Part shown: piece by piece, positions 1-10,783 of the stretch
Layout: every line of letters begins with the position of its first letter
Position numbering within the stretch: position 1 is the first letter of the stretch
DNA from: Spongilla lacustris
Lineage: Eukaryota > Porifera > Demospongiae > Spongillida > Spongillidae
Direction: 5' to 3'
Length of the DNA: 64,000 nt
NCBI GenBank assembly: GCA_949361645.1
Contig: OX442417.1
Coordinates: 534,278-598,277, forward strand
Notes under the pieces: generated by a model
Databases searched by the model: none
The model's input: the letters and a program-made list of their open reading frames with translations, nothing else
What the model was told of the DNA's origin: nothing
Position numbers and translations under genes: made by a program

Positions 1-700
1 CATCAGATGACAATAAATGGTGTCCAGGAGGAGGTACAGGGAATGTCCAGGGGGTTAGAAGGCATAATAGAAGCTTGTCTCCAGGGGGCATTTACAAGTC
101 TGTCCCGGGGGGGGGGGGGGGGGGGGGGGGGGGAGTCCATGGGGTCCGGACCAAATGACGTAATGCATACTGTAATCTATGCAGCTTTCTGCATGTTACC
201 GTTGTTGGATTTGCAAGCTGTCTCTATATCGATCCAACTAAAACAAGACCCTCATGGGGACGAAATTTAATTTTGCATGCGTGGTTAATTAGTATTTCAT
301 CTCACGATCGATCGAATGGTGCATACTGATGAGCAGGAATTGAAGTAAGACGTGCTGATCGGATGGACCTCAGATTCCTTTCCTCAGAAAACAGGTAGCT
401 ATAAAGCTAATAAGCTAAATAAAAAGTAATAGATCTAGAGTCGTTTTGACCGATATGTAGCTGGTGCACGTTTCGGTCGCAAATTCACAAAAGCTTTGCA
501 TCACGAATTTAATTGCTGAGCAGTAGGAACCACAGCATTGTGAAGAATGAAGGGTTTTCTCGTCGCTTTCCATATAGGCTCTAGTAATCCGGATATCGCA
601 TGATCATTTCATGCATATACATGTATAAACGCAAAAGTTAAAAAGCGGCATGCCACCCTCCCGTACTCTCCCCCACTGGTGAATCCTGGATCCGCCCCTG
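1..700 (-). mobile_element. MITE with GGCGGATCC ends and G-tract (copy 1, cut by window edge)
   Basis: Read on the minus strand, this begins at 700 with CAGGGGCGGATCCAGGATT and runs left to a 27-base G tract at 107-133. The same sequence order is found in plus orientation at 14789-15456 and, internally shortened, at 41645-42005. Shared pieces include the block around 150-330 with its TGCATGCGTGGTTAATTAGT stretch. The internal sequence has no coding signal; a frame at 7-270 is only open because of the G tract. It is a non-autonomous DNA element. The superfamily is uncertain, but copy 3 shows a 5-bp target duplication. Confidence 0.7.
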
Positions 701-835
701 AAAAAGCTCGTCAGTCTAAACATATAAGTAAGTGTACGCACAATTAATGACTACTAGTATACAGTAATGGCGTTACATGTATGGTACATGTATATAGAAA
801 AAGGGGTGAGCTAAAGGCAGGCCTAGCCATAGATA

Positions 836-1644
836 ATAGAGTAGGGGATTGGCAACTCTATTAATTAACACCCAGTATCACGGGCCATCCGAGTAAAATG
901 TAAATGATCCAGTCGACCAGTTCAGTCTCGTCAGTTACTGAGAGAGGAAGATACCAAAGGGATATGACTGAGGCAGGCAGATACATGTAGGGGCAATGAA
1001 AGAGGCTGTGATCCATTCAGATGTACCTTTGTTTCTTTCATTGCACGTCAAAGTTTTAATTATCTTCCGCGCATTCAGAAATTCATAACTCAGCCTAGCA
1101 GCACGAGTTGAAGGGAAAAAAACATTGAGCGACACATTTCAGCTTTAGTACTACTCATAAAAAATAAAAAGTAAAGCCTACGGTACGAGTACAACGACGA
1201 AACTCCCCCACAAAAGCATGGTATCGAAATTCATGAAACTACCACTTGCTCGCTAGTTGAAACCCAAATAATCGGCGCGTAGCACCCGTCACAACGTAAA
1301 ACTATTTTTAACGATGAGAACTTGGCCAAAGAATCGTTGACTACCCAGCTGTTACCCCACAAAGAAAATTCATGCGAAGTTTTAGATTAAATCCACGGAG
1401 AAAAAAAAACGGCTATTCATTTGTCAAAACAAAAAATATACACTGAATAACTGTTCATCGGAGAATCGATTGATAGCTCCAACATCATTTTAGCAGTTAC
1501 CTTCACAAAGCATCATAAATCTTTCTGCGATCGACTCCAAGAAATCCACCCCTTGCGACACCTTTTGAGGTGTGAATACCCCTACCTCGGATGGTCCGCG
1601 CGTTCTGAACGGATCACGTGATTGTTGCCAATCCCCTACTCTAT
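836..1644. mobile_element. Mariner-like MITE, TA target site
   Basis: The ends are a perfect inverted repeat that begins ATAGAGTAGGGGATTGGCAA (836 onward) and closes with its complement ending CCTACTCTAT at 1644. TA dinucleotides flank both sides (834-835 and 1645-1646), as expected for Tc1/mariner-type insertion. The roughly 800-bp interior has no long open frame, so this is a non-autonomous derivative. Confidence 0.75.
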
Positions 1645-1654
1645 TAGGGTCAAT

Positions 1655-1906
1655 TAAGTAGTGTTCGCCACTCGCGAGTACCGATATCGGTATTCTTACA
1701 TATTAAAAAAAAAGGACGGGTAGTGCTTCAAACATACTTGGTTTCAAGAGATCCTCAGTCCTTATTCTACACTATTATCGCTTCATTTCTCCAAAAAAAG
1801 TGTTCCAAACAAAATAAAACAGTGGTTTTATCCAATTAAGCGTATTTCAGGTATAATCGCCACCCCTGTTGGGCTTTCGCCACGTCGATTTTGGAGTGTT
1901 CGCCAC
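1655..1906. repeat. Fragment with TGTTCGCCAC motifs
   Basis: TGTTCGCCAC occurs near both ends of this stretch (about 1663 and 1898), preceded by TAG/GAG. The motif resembles the TAGTGTTCGGCAG ends of the element nested around 28.3-35.2 kb, so this may be a relic of a related transposon family. No gene is visible. Confidence 0.35.
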
Positions 1907-3074
1907 CAGCGGCGTAGACAACTTTTTAAAACTGGGGGGGCCAAATTTTAACTACTTGACCACTAATTAAATATTCATTGCTGTAACATGTCTCTTACAT
2001 CAGTTTCAGAGAATTACATAACTCTACAACAGACCTGGGATGCGGCCAGGGAAGCTACAAAAGATACAGAGGTCAGAGCAAGGATTGCGGGAGTTGCTGC
2101 TCAGATGGAAAAATTTGAATTCTTTTATGGACTTGAGCTGGGAAGAAAAATACTAAACATGGTGGACAATTTATCGCGATCATTGCAAGCGAAGTATATG
2201 TGTGCATCGGATGGACAAAAACTTGTACAAATAACGGTTAGTGCCCTTCAGCTGATGAGAACTGACAACGATTTTAAGCTCTTCTGGCACTATGTTGAAC
2301 AACGCAGGTCAAAGGTTGAAGGAGTATCTTCCCCAGTTCTTGCAAGGCATAAAAAAGTCCAAAGTGCTTAGAAGTTGGTGACACTGCCTCTGAACAACAA
2401 TTCAGTTCAGTTGAAGACCACTACAGAGCAATTTACTTCGAGGCGATAGACACCGTGATTGGAACAATTAAAAACAGATTCGATCAGGAAGGGTTCCAAA
2501 TGCTTCAAAAACTTGAAGCAGTATTATTTTCAGGTGATTCTGATTCTTGCAACCTCTCAGAGATTGTTCAGTTCTACGCATCAGACTTCAGGAGTGTCGA
2601 TGTTTTAGGAACGCAGTTAACTCTTCTGCGATCAGCTATGAAAGATGAAGATATCAATCTGAAGTCCATTTTACTCTACTTACAATCTCTATCTTCAGAA
2701 CAGCGAGAATACTTTGCAGAAGTAATCAAACTAGTGAAGTTAATTCTTGTTATGCCAGCAACCAATGCAACAAGCGAGAGAAGTTTCAGTGCACTACGGC
2801 GATTGAAAACGTGGCTTCGCGCTACAGAAGCTCAGCAAAGGCTTAACTGGTGTATGGTGTTGCATGTCCACAAAGACAGAACTGACAAATTAGAGATAGC
2901 TGATTTAGCCAACGAATTTGTATCTCGAAACGCAAGTAGAATGCATATCTTTGGATCGTTTGTGTAGATATAAATTTATTGATAAGCAATGAACCATAAT
3001 AAAAATATTCATGATCAGGGGAAAAACTGGGGGGGCCCTTGCCCCCCTTGCCCTCCCCCTTGTCTACGCCACTG
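1907..3074 (+). mobile_element. hAT-type transposon relic
   Basis: The element is bounded by CAGCGGCGTAGACA at 1907 and TGTCTACGCCACTG ending at 3074, an imperfect terminal inverted repeat of the CAGTGGCG type typical of hAT elements. G-rich and C-rich stretches lie just inside each end. It encloses a broken transposase (1988-2967). I could not find a matching 8-bp target duplication in the flanks, so an end may have been altered. Confidence 0.7.
1988..2967 (+). pseudogene. hAT transposase, C-terminal half, frameshifted
   Basis: Two overlapping frames encode the C-terminal half of a hAT-family (ZMYM1-like) transposase. The first frame (1988-2371) is helical. The second (open from about 2353 to 2967) carries the hAT dimerisation signature with PATNATSERSFSALRRLKTW followed by RLNWCMVLHVHKDRTD. 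The frames differ by one base, and the switch falls at an A-run near 2350, so a one-base deletion there best explains the break. The N-terminal zinc finger and most of the catalytic region are absent. It lies inside a pair of hAT-type inverted ends and is not expected to be active. Confidence 0.8.
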
Positions 3075-3142
3075 AGGTTAGTGCATGTGTATTACTTTGC
3101 ATACATGTACATTAATGCAAAGTAAAATTTGTATTCTTTCAG

Positions 3143-3623
3143 GTTTTATGTTCTTTTGCCATATAATTCCCCAAAAGAAATGGATAACCTTTCTGAAGAG
3201 TTCACACAATATCAACTTCTGGACGATTCAATAATCCCAAGAGATATTTGGGATAGAAGTACAGTTATGGATGATGAAAAGCAGGCCTACCATAGAATGG
3301 ATGTGTTATGGCACTATTTGTCATCACTGAAATATCCTGATAATTCCTTAAGGTTTCCAAGGCTCACAAATATTGGTAAGGTGGTTTTAACAATACCACA
3401 TTCTAATGCAGAAGAAGAGAGACTCTTCTCCATGGTTCGCAAGAACAAAGCTGCATTCAGACCTAACTTAGATCCTGCAGGAACACTATCCAGTATTCTA
3501 TCAATCAAGCTCGCTGCAAAGGAGCCAGCGCATTGCTTTGAACCATCTAGCGAAGTGTTGAAGAATGCAAATGGGAATTCAATAAAGCGCATTCACGGAA
3601 ATAGACTTATTATTGCTATATAA
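3143..3623 (+). pseudogene. hAT dimerisation-domain exon or relic
   Basis: A possible splice acceptor (TATTCTTTCAG, ending about 3142) precedes an open frame that ends at 3623. Its middle reads TIPHSNAEEERLFSMVRKNK and then LDPAGTLSSILSIKLA, the conserved C-terminal hAT dimerisation segment found in many metazoan transposase-derived proteins. It differs from the transposase at 1988-2967 and belongs to a separate hAT group. No upstream exon with the catalytic core was found, so it is either a terminal exon separated from its gene or a relic. Confidence 0.65.
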
Positions 3624-5232
3624 TTCATGTGTAGTGTTGTACTTGATCGTGTAACGTACTACTGTACCACGTAAAGTTTGGCTAAACGTCTACCGCGAGA
3701 TATAGTAACACAGCCGGAAAATTCCATTAAATGATGTAAATATTTGCAATTGCAAAATCTCACGCCTAGAGTTACTAATCTCACGCCACTGCCTCACGCT
3801 TACAAAAAAAACCCCTTGGAGTCTCTGGCAGTATCACACACACGAGGCGCGGTTTACCAATACTAATATTTTTGTTTTGCCATTGCTAGCGCTTCTGTTT
3901 ATAAGCTATGTACGTTGCCTTACCATCAGAAAACGCTACCAAGTATTCTACTGGTAAGTTTTATTTGCTATAACATTGACAAACTAATGAATTGTTCTGT
4001 CGTTGCAGAATATCATGACATTTGTTTCTGATGAGTTCAGTGAACTACTGAAGACTTCATTAGAGGATCTAACGGGGTGGAATTGATGAAACGTTAAAAA
4101 CAGACTTAGTGAGTCCCATTTGTATCTTGCCAAAGAAAACTATGCTGAAAGGACTGAAGGTAAGATTTAAAGTGTGTTTGTGTGTGTGTTTATTTTATTT
4201 CATTTTATTTTTTTATAACCTGAATCATTTTTTGGGCTGAGAGCTAATATTCAAGTTGCTGCAACACTATCATCATTAACAAAAACTGTAAGTGTATAAT
4301 TTTGAAAATATCATTTAAAGTTCTCACTTCATCTGGCTATAGATTGCTCGTGACAAAGCTGTGCAGGATGCTGTACAAATTGGTACCTTGAATCCCAGCA
4401 ACATAAGGACTTTTGAATAACTGTACCTACACCTGAACTACCTATTGGGAAATGAATGGCAGCTGCATTCAGTCTGTAAGCAGAATTGACTTCAGTCACT
4501 AGCTACAGCTTGAGCTAAACAGAACACATCTGCATCTGCAAAACTCTTTGTAACCATTTGTTGTTTCATTCATGTACCTTTTTATTGCTGTTTTGATTTT
4601 GTGCATTTATTATTACTGTTTTGTACCTGAAGAAAGATCATTTGAAAAATCATTTGAAAAATCGTTCATTGTGATTTATAAGACGATTTAGTGTATGATT
4701 CTATGTAAAAATCACATGATTAATCCCTTCAAAAATCAGTGCGTGATTTTGCCGGATTTTACAGCAGATTTTTCAGTAGAAATCATATGTACAATCCGTT
4801 AGTGATTTAACATATGATTAAGATGGATTTTATGTATGGAATTACAGGCAGATCATGTATGAAATCAAATTCTGATTCTCTGAACAAATCAGTTGACAAA
4901 TCATTTTATGATTCGCGTGGTTTTTTTGCTGTGCGGGTCCAGCCACCCCTCTCGCTCCTAAATTCCTGGATCAGCGCCTGAGTGACTATCTACATGGTTA
5001 GGCATGGTGTAATCCATCTGCACATTCTGCAGCCTTAAAATCAGCTAGGGTCTGAGTAAGAGCCTTAGTGCGGTGTGTAGTTCTGACTGGGTTCAGGCTT
5101 CAGCTATACAAACACGGTACATGTACAAAGGGACAGAGATGCTACATAATGCTCACTGGCTTCACTGGAGTAACCAGGTTTTATTGTAGGGGGGTCAACT
5201 CAAGTTAAAGGGAGGGAAGGGACACGCCTCTT
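3624..5232. other. Gene-free stretch with decayed exon-like sequence
   Basis: No intact gene was seen. Around 4009 a polypyrimidine-AG acceptor precedes a short exon-like segment that soon meets stops. At 4632-4930 there is an array of AATC and GATT words (separate entry). Near 4965-4981 the sequence AATTCCTGGATCAGCGCCTG resembles the end of the GGCGGATCC MITE family. The remainder is AT-rich, unassigned DNA. Confidence 0.5.
4632..4930. repeat. Quasi-regular AATC/GATT word array
   Basis: About two dozen AATC or GATT words occur within 300 bases, in both orientations, at roughly 12-base spacing with variable filler. It is neither a clean tandem repeat nor plain AT richness. It ends in a T-run and TGCTGTGCGGG. 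The origin is unknown; it may be the interior of an old transposon. Confidence 0.5.
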
Positions 5233-5241
5233 CCCAGCAAT

Positions 5242-6248
5242 TAGTCTCGTACCCAGACCCACGCTACAGCAGCGAATGGATTACATCACCGCTACGTGGA
5301 AGTAGGGTCTGGAGAATCTCTCGGCAAAATCATGGCCACCGCCGTTCGAATCTGAACGGTACAATCGGATTGCGAGCATGCGCAATTAGTGATTTTAATT
5401 GAATTTTTCGCGTGACAGTCACACGTTACTTGGGTGTAGTTTCTGACCAGCAAGCAGTTATTGAGGCACGTTCCCACGAGCTTCGCATGAGATGTTATCT
5501 ATGATAGAAGCATCAGGATCTAGATTCGGCTGAGCAAGAAGCAGCAGCTCGTGTTCGAGCTTAGGAATCTACTTGAAACAGCTTGGATGAGCGGGAGAAT
5601 GTGTATAGATGATAGAAAATGGGGCGAAAGATATATAATGGGCGCCGGGCACAAGTTACAGGTGGGCTGTAATTAGAATATTTAACATAGTTTTGACACA
5701 ACAGTGCGCTGAAAGCTACCAGTCTGTCCTTGTACACTGGTGAGACAATCATGTCGCGCCACTGTTGTTCTATCTGTATAGTACAATAGCGTTGCTGTTT
5801 GCGTCTCCTGCATATGCTGTCGTAGTTCCTCTCCTCGTTAGTGTACGTTTCGATTCGGTCCTTCATCACTAAGTAAAGCGTGTAAGGGACTAACTAAGTA
5901 ACTACTGACCTATCTGTTCTTCCCACTCGTTTGTCCAACAGTGTAGGCAGGCACTGCCAGGCAGAAGGACCTCACGTTTCCAGTTGGCAAAGAAACTTTA
6001 CATCAAAACACTCATACATGTAATTCATAAAGGCTTCAATAACTGCTTGCTGGTCAGAAACTACACCCAAGTAACGTGTGACTGTAACGCGAAAAATTCA
6101 ATTAAAATCACTAATTGCGCATGCTCGCAATCCGATTGTACCTTCAGATTCGAACGGCGGTGGCCATGATTTTGCCGAGAGACCCTACTTCCACGTAGCG
6201 GTGATGTAATCCATCCGCTGCTGTGGCGTGGGTCTGGGTACGAGACTA
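5242..6248. mobile_element. Mutator-like foldback element with 9-bp target duplication
   Basis: The terminal inverted repeats are about 230 bp long and nearly identical, starting TAGTCTCGTACCCAGACCC at 5242 and ending with its complement at 6248. The 9-mer CCCAGCAAT directly flanks both sides (5233-5241 and 6249-6257). Long terminal repeats with a 9-bp duplication are characteristic of Mutator-like elements. The roughly 540-bp core contains no convincing coding region, so the element is non-autonomous. Confidence 0.85.
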
Positions 6249-6463
6249 CCCAGCAATGCGCTGTGACTGCCTGTGAGCTCATCCATCAGGGTCTGGGGCG
6301 GAGCCCCAGCCGCTTTCGAGCTTTCGAGTTCCAAATCATAGCATAATTGCTTCGTAATAGATATCAAAATTTAATTTTAAAAAAATTGGTGATGTAGACA
6401 GCATTTGAATAAAAAGTAAGGAAAAACTCTTGAAGGAATTATCCATTTATTAACATATAAATA

Positions 6464-6543
6464 TTACATACCTATTACATTATTTAGCACAGAATTTCAG
6501 GCCTGACGCCCAGGTATATTTGCTAAATAATGTAGGTCTGTAG
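6464..6543. mobile_element. Small hairpin MITE (TTATTTAGCA family, copy 1)
   Basis: A short imperfect palindrome with the shape TTACATACC..ATTATTTAGCA..TGCTAAATAATGTAGGTCTG. Related copies lie at 10422-10488, 52569-52635 and 59058-59120. This copy ends exactly where the first recognisable filamin exon begins, so its CTGTAG end may supply the splice acceptor. Confidence 0.6.
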
Positions 6544-9500
6544 ACATTCCCCAGTGCATACCTGGTCGCCATCACCTGCTATGACAAGCACATTGCCGGT
6601 AGCACTTTTAAGGTCAAGGTCATGTCCGGTCCCGATGTGTCCAAGTGTCGTGCCTACGGGGGGGGGGGGGGGGGGGGGGGAGGGTGCTCAACCTCAACGC
6701 GGTACTGATTTCCGGGAACCCGATCGATTTCCTTGTGGACACAAAAGAGGCGGGGCACGGCAACTTGAGGGTGTATGTGCAGGGCCCGGAGGACTACCGC
6801 CCACGTGTCTTCATGGCGGACGAGAGCAAAGGGTTGTACTCCATCAAGTGCGACACCTTGAAGCACGGCAAGTACTTTGTGGTGGTGGTGTGGTCCAAGC
6901 AGCACATTCCTGGGAGCCCATTTAAGCTAAAGGTCCACCCCGCCCCCAATGCTGGTATGGTGAAGGTGTTTGGCCCCGGACTGCAAAATGGTTTTGTCGG
7001 TGATGAAGGTGAGATGAGTGTACTCTGTGGTCTCTTGAGATGAGTATACTCTGTGGTCTCTTGAGATGAGTGTACTCTGTGGTCTCTTGAGATGACTGTA
7101 CTCTGTGGTCTCTTGAGATGACTGTACTCTGTGGTCTCTTGAGATGACTGTACTCTGTGGTCTCTTGAGATGAGTGTACTCTGTGGTCTCTTGAGATGAG
7201 TGTACTCTGTGGTCTCTTGAGATGAGTGTACTCTGTGGTCTCTTGAGATGAGTGTACTCTGTGGTCTCTTGAGATGAGTGTACTCTGTGGTCTCTTATAC
7301 TCTGTGGTCTCTTGAGATGAGTGTACTCTGTGGTCTCTTGAGATGAGTATACTCTGTGGTCTCTTGAGATGAGTGTACTCTGTGATCTCTTGGGTGCTAG
7401 ATTGTGTCTATGTTCATGCTGACCATGAGTAGCGTAACCTTAGCTTTATAGAGTGTCTTGTTGCACCTATATTGAAATCTATGGGCACACAATTTCAAGT
7501 CATGATGTGAGCTGTTGTGTTATGAAATATTTGACCAGTCAGACGATGTGCAAAAAAAAAACCCCTTAGGGGCTGCTGTGTAGGTGTATATTTACTCAGG
7601 CATGGCTGATCTCTGGTTCATGCAATACACTAATTGGAATGCGGAGGGGGGGGGGGGGGGGGGGTGAACACTTGTTGGAACCTATGATAGTACATGTAGG
7701 TTCCATATAGGATTTGTATATCACTAACTTGAAATCTCAGAGAGAATTTTTTTAGTAGTATAATAAGTTTAATTTTGGCTTGTTCAATCTACTTAGTGTG
7801 CCATTGTACATCTACACACTTTACAATATACTTTAAAATTATTTGATGAGTTATTTATATGCACACGTAAATGTAAATTCATGTGCATGTATCATTGTGT
7901 TCATTGCAGGTCAGTTCACCATCGACACACGCAATGCCGGGATGGGTACACTTCTAATTAAGGTGCACGGCATAAAGGACTCCTTCAAAGTTACTGTGGA
8001 GCCCCAACCAGAGGACAAGAGGACCCTGAGTGCTTACTACTCACCCAAGATGGCCGGCACCTTCTCCATATTTGTACGATGGTCAGGTGAGCACGTACCA
8101 GGTTCTCCATTTAAGGTTATCATCAACAAGCGGCCTGGTGACCTCTCCCACACATCGCTGGGGAGGGAGTCGGCCGACCTTGAGCTGCACGAACTGGCCA
8201 ATCTGGATGAGGCGAACAGCCCACGTGGGAGCAAGTCCCCCGAGTCTGGGGACAAGGACAAGGGGAAGGGCAAGAAGAAGGGCAAGGGCAAGGAGAAGGC
8301 AAGGCTGTCCAAGAGTGCCACTGCTGAGCCCATCCAAAGTGCCGGGCCCGTGAGGATTTTACGGAAAAGCACCTCGACTAACATGTTTGGTGCACCTGCA
8401 GGTACGAATGTGGTTTAGTAACTAGTGTCTTATTAACCACAAGAATTGACAGTGGGTCGATTTTTGTTTTTAAATTTAATCCTTGTGCACTGTTTTTTTT
8501 TTTCCATGGCAAATATTATTTGGTATTGAGGTCTTGTTATGTTGCACCTTTCTCAGCAAAGCGTTCTTGCACGTAATAAGCAGTATTATTTAGAGAGGTC
8601 TGAATGTGGATTGGCATTGAGAGAGCTTAGGGTGGGACGTTTATTGTGTTTGCATCTTTTGTTCACAGGTCACATCATTGTTAGAACACCATCTGGGCAG
8701 CTAGCTAGCATTCCAGTTGCATATGTTCGGCAGCTCCAGTTGCAGCAGAAAAGCCCCGAGTCTGCAAGCAAGCATACCAGAACGGTATGCAAGTAGATTT
8801 ATGCACTACATTTATGGTTCTTTTACAGCGGACCACGCATTTATGAAATACTAACGTTATGTATATATGTATAGTGTGCAAACTAGATGTGTTGTGTGCA
8901 TATTATTAAAGGTGTGTGCATGTGTGTGTATGTTTAAAATTAATAATAATTATAATTATATTCATGTTATGTGATATGATGTATTATTATGTATTTTGTT
9001 TATTTATGATAATGTACAATACATAAGGCAAAAGAAACATACGTTTAAATTTAACCAAAGTGCTTTAATATAATGAAAAGAGCATTTCTTTAATGTAGTC
9101 AAACCCACGCTGTAGAATAACCTTTTGAGGTAAAGAGGACACATTCAGACAGCTCAATCATCATCAATACATCTGTGCAGTATGGGGTCCTCCACCTCCA
9201 TTTCAGTTAAAATGACTGCATTGTATTAGGTGAACATAAAAGTGGAATCAAATGTTGCAAAGTGCCTTAATTAGATCTATAGCAGTTGTGAAGGTCAGTG
9301 TCGAGAGGTGGCATTGCAAATGTTCACTGAAAGGCACAACAGTTATACCTTCATTCAATTAGGAGGTCACATGATATGTCACACGCATAGCTTGGCCTGT
9401 TTGCCAACCAATTTGTGTTTAAAATTTTGCAATGCCACCTCTCGACACTGACCTTCACAACTGCTATAAGATCTAATTAAGGCACGGTGCAACATTTGAT

Positions 9501-10207
9501 TCCACTTTTTATGTTCACCTTGATACAATGCAGTCAATATAACTGAAATGGAGAACGAAGTTACAATCAGAAGTTGACCTGAAGGTGAAAATATCGTATG
9601 GAAGTTTTTCTTCATATGGCACAGGCCAATGGTATAGATTGTGGTAGAATAGGGCTCTTGTCATTTATCTGCAATTATTGATACCAGTTTAAATGTCTCT
9701 TGCCATTTGTTCATGCATATAGCGCCCACCCAAATACATACCAAGGGGTTGAGTGTCTTAGTGTCTACACAGCAGTACACTGCTCATGCTTACTGGACCT
9801 GCAGCATAGTAAAATAATTCAGTACATGTACATAGCAAGCTTTTAATTATATGTGCTGCTATATAGTGTGTCAAAGTAATAATTACGTTGCCGCTGTGCC
9901 GTACTGTTGCAATGATGTGATTCTCTCTCTTAACCCTTTCACCTTCATAATCAAGACATCTGGAGGCAAAGCTAAGTCCCCAGACCATGCAGACTTATCT
10001 TCCAATGGTAGCAAGAAGGGCAAAAAGAAAAAGGAAAAAGAATCGAAAGAGAAGCTGGCAGATGTCCCTGAGACTAAGGACAGACCTCTTTCTGTGTCTG
10101 TGTGTGTGCCTGGGGACTGGTCTGATGCCTTAAGATCGCCACCAACTGAACAAGTGGTTTCCCTAACATCTCCAGAGAAGCACAAAGCCCACAAGAGAAA
10201 GCTATAA
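6544..10207 (+). CDS. Filamin-like protein, 3' exons (unit A)
   Basis: Four exons are supported: about 6544-7008, 7910-8401, 8669-8784 and 9956-10207 (stop). Splice phases 1, 1 and 0 agree. Exon 1 holds the end of one filamin Ig repeat (YLVAITCYDKHIAGSTFKVK) and a full repeat with WSKQHIPGSPFKLKV. Exon 2 carries another repeat with WSGEHVPGSPFKVIIN, then a Lys/Gly/Ser-rich tail. Exons 3 and 4 continue a basic, low-complexity C-terminus (KKGKKKKEKESKEK) ending KAHKRKL. Filamins crosslink actin and scaffold signalling proteins in the cytoplasm. The 5' end, with the expected actin-binding domain, is not visible; upstream are transposons. A 23-base G tract in exon 1 (6658-6680) puts its two halves in different frames, so the tract length is wrong, variable, or the gene is damaged. 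It converges on the kelch-ROC-COR-Death gene. Confidence 0.8.
6658..6680 (+). repeat. 23-base G tract inside a filamin exon
   Basis: It follows the codons for KCRAYG and precedes VLNLNAVLISGN, a normal filamin inter-repeat junction. The coding frame before the tract differs by one from the frame after it, so this length breaks the reading frame. Homopolymers of this size are prone to assembly error and to slippage in vivo. Confidence 0.8.
7011..7394. repeat. 26-bp minisatellite in a filamin intron
   Basis: About 14 tandem copies of a 26-bp unit (GATGAGTGTACTCTGTGGTC plus six bases) begin only two bases after the donor GT of the first filamin exon. One unit is truncated near 7300. It is not present upstream of the filamin copies in units B and C, which lack this part of the gene. 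Confidence 0.9.
7646..7664 (+). repeat. 19-base G tract
   Basis: A homopolymer G run in the filamin intron between the minisatellite and the second exon. It is one of nine G or C runs of 16 or more bases in the window. Confidence 0.9.
9198..9551. mobile_element. Foldback MITE in filamin intron (unit A, loop flipped)
   Basis: Two arms of about 123-126 bp (9198-9320 and 9426-9551) are inverted repeats that begin CCATTTCAGTTAAAATGACT. The roughly 105-bp loop at 9321-9425 is in the opposite orientation to the loops of the paralogous elements at 25444-25798 and 50571-50926. No coding potential. The insertion predates the duplication of the units. Confidence 0.8.
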
Positions 10208-10783
10208 GCCTTAACTGTTCACCACATTAGATCCTTTTGTATAGTTTTTTTTTAAATCTAGTTTGAACCTGTTGTGTTTTAAAGTTACTAGAGATGTGTA
10301 CGTCAGTGCTGTACAAGTAATGCTGTCATTAATGATCTGTGCTAGCATGAGCTGATATTGTTTGCTTTGATATCATTCATGACAAAAGTACCGTATTATA
10401 AAAATTAGTATCTTCATTATATTACAGACATACATTATTTAGCAAACTTATCTGGTTGAAATTCTGTGCTAAATGTAGGTATGTAATATATGAATGTATA
10501 ATTTCCGTAACTCCTTGTTTCCTTAATTTTTACTCAATTGTTGTCTACAACTGAATCATCACCAATTTAAACTTTTGTATCTTGTTTCACTCCATTTTTT
10601 TCCATGGCTGGTTCCTACTTTATACATTGCATGCACGAGAGCAAACGAAGGAAGGGCAACCTTGGAATACCCATTTATATAGTGCATTACATCACAGCAG
10701 TATAATACAGTTTGATCTGCTCACTTGCTATCATCATTAAATCCAAATGATTTCTTTTTTTGAAAACATCTAAGGTCTCTGCA
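10208..10783. other. Filamin 3' flank, gene-free
   Basis: This is 3' untranslated or intergenic sequence downstream of the filamin stop, AT-rich, with a hairpin MITE (10422-10488). It is collinear with 51560-52850 in unit C apart from the non-LTR insertion there. Confidence 0.6.
10422..10488. mobile_element. Small hairpin MITE (TTATTTAGCA family, copy 2)
   Basis: Imperfect palindrome TTACAGACATACATTATTTA..TGCTAAATGTAGGTATGTAA. It is nearly identical to the unit C copy at 52569-52635, so it was present before those units separated. Confidence 0.6.

Noticed and set aside
7..270. Open frame with a poly-glycine stretch
   Set aside because: It is open only because of the G tract inside a MITE, and other copies of the element do not keep the frame.
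8037..8384. Antisense and alternate frames over the filamin exon
   Set aside because: Shadows of the strongly supported filamin frame; no conserved domain.
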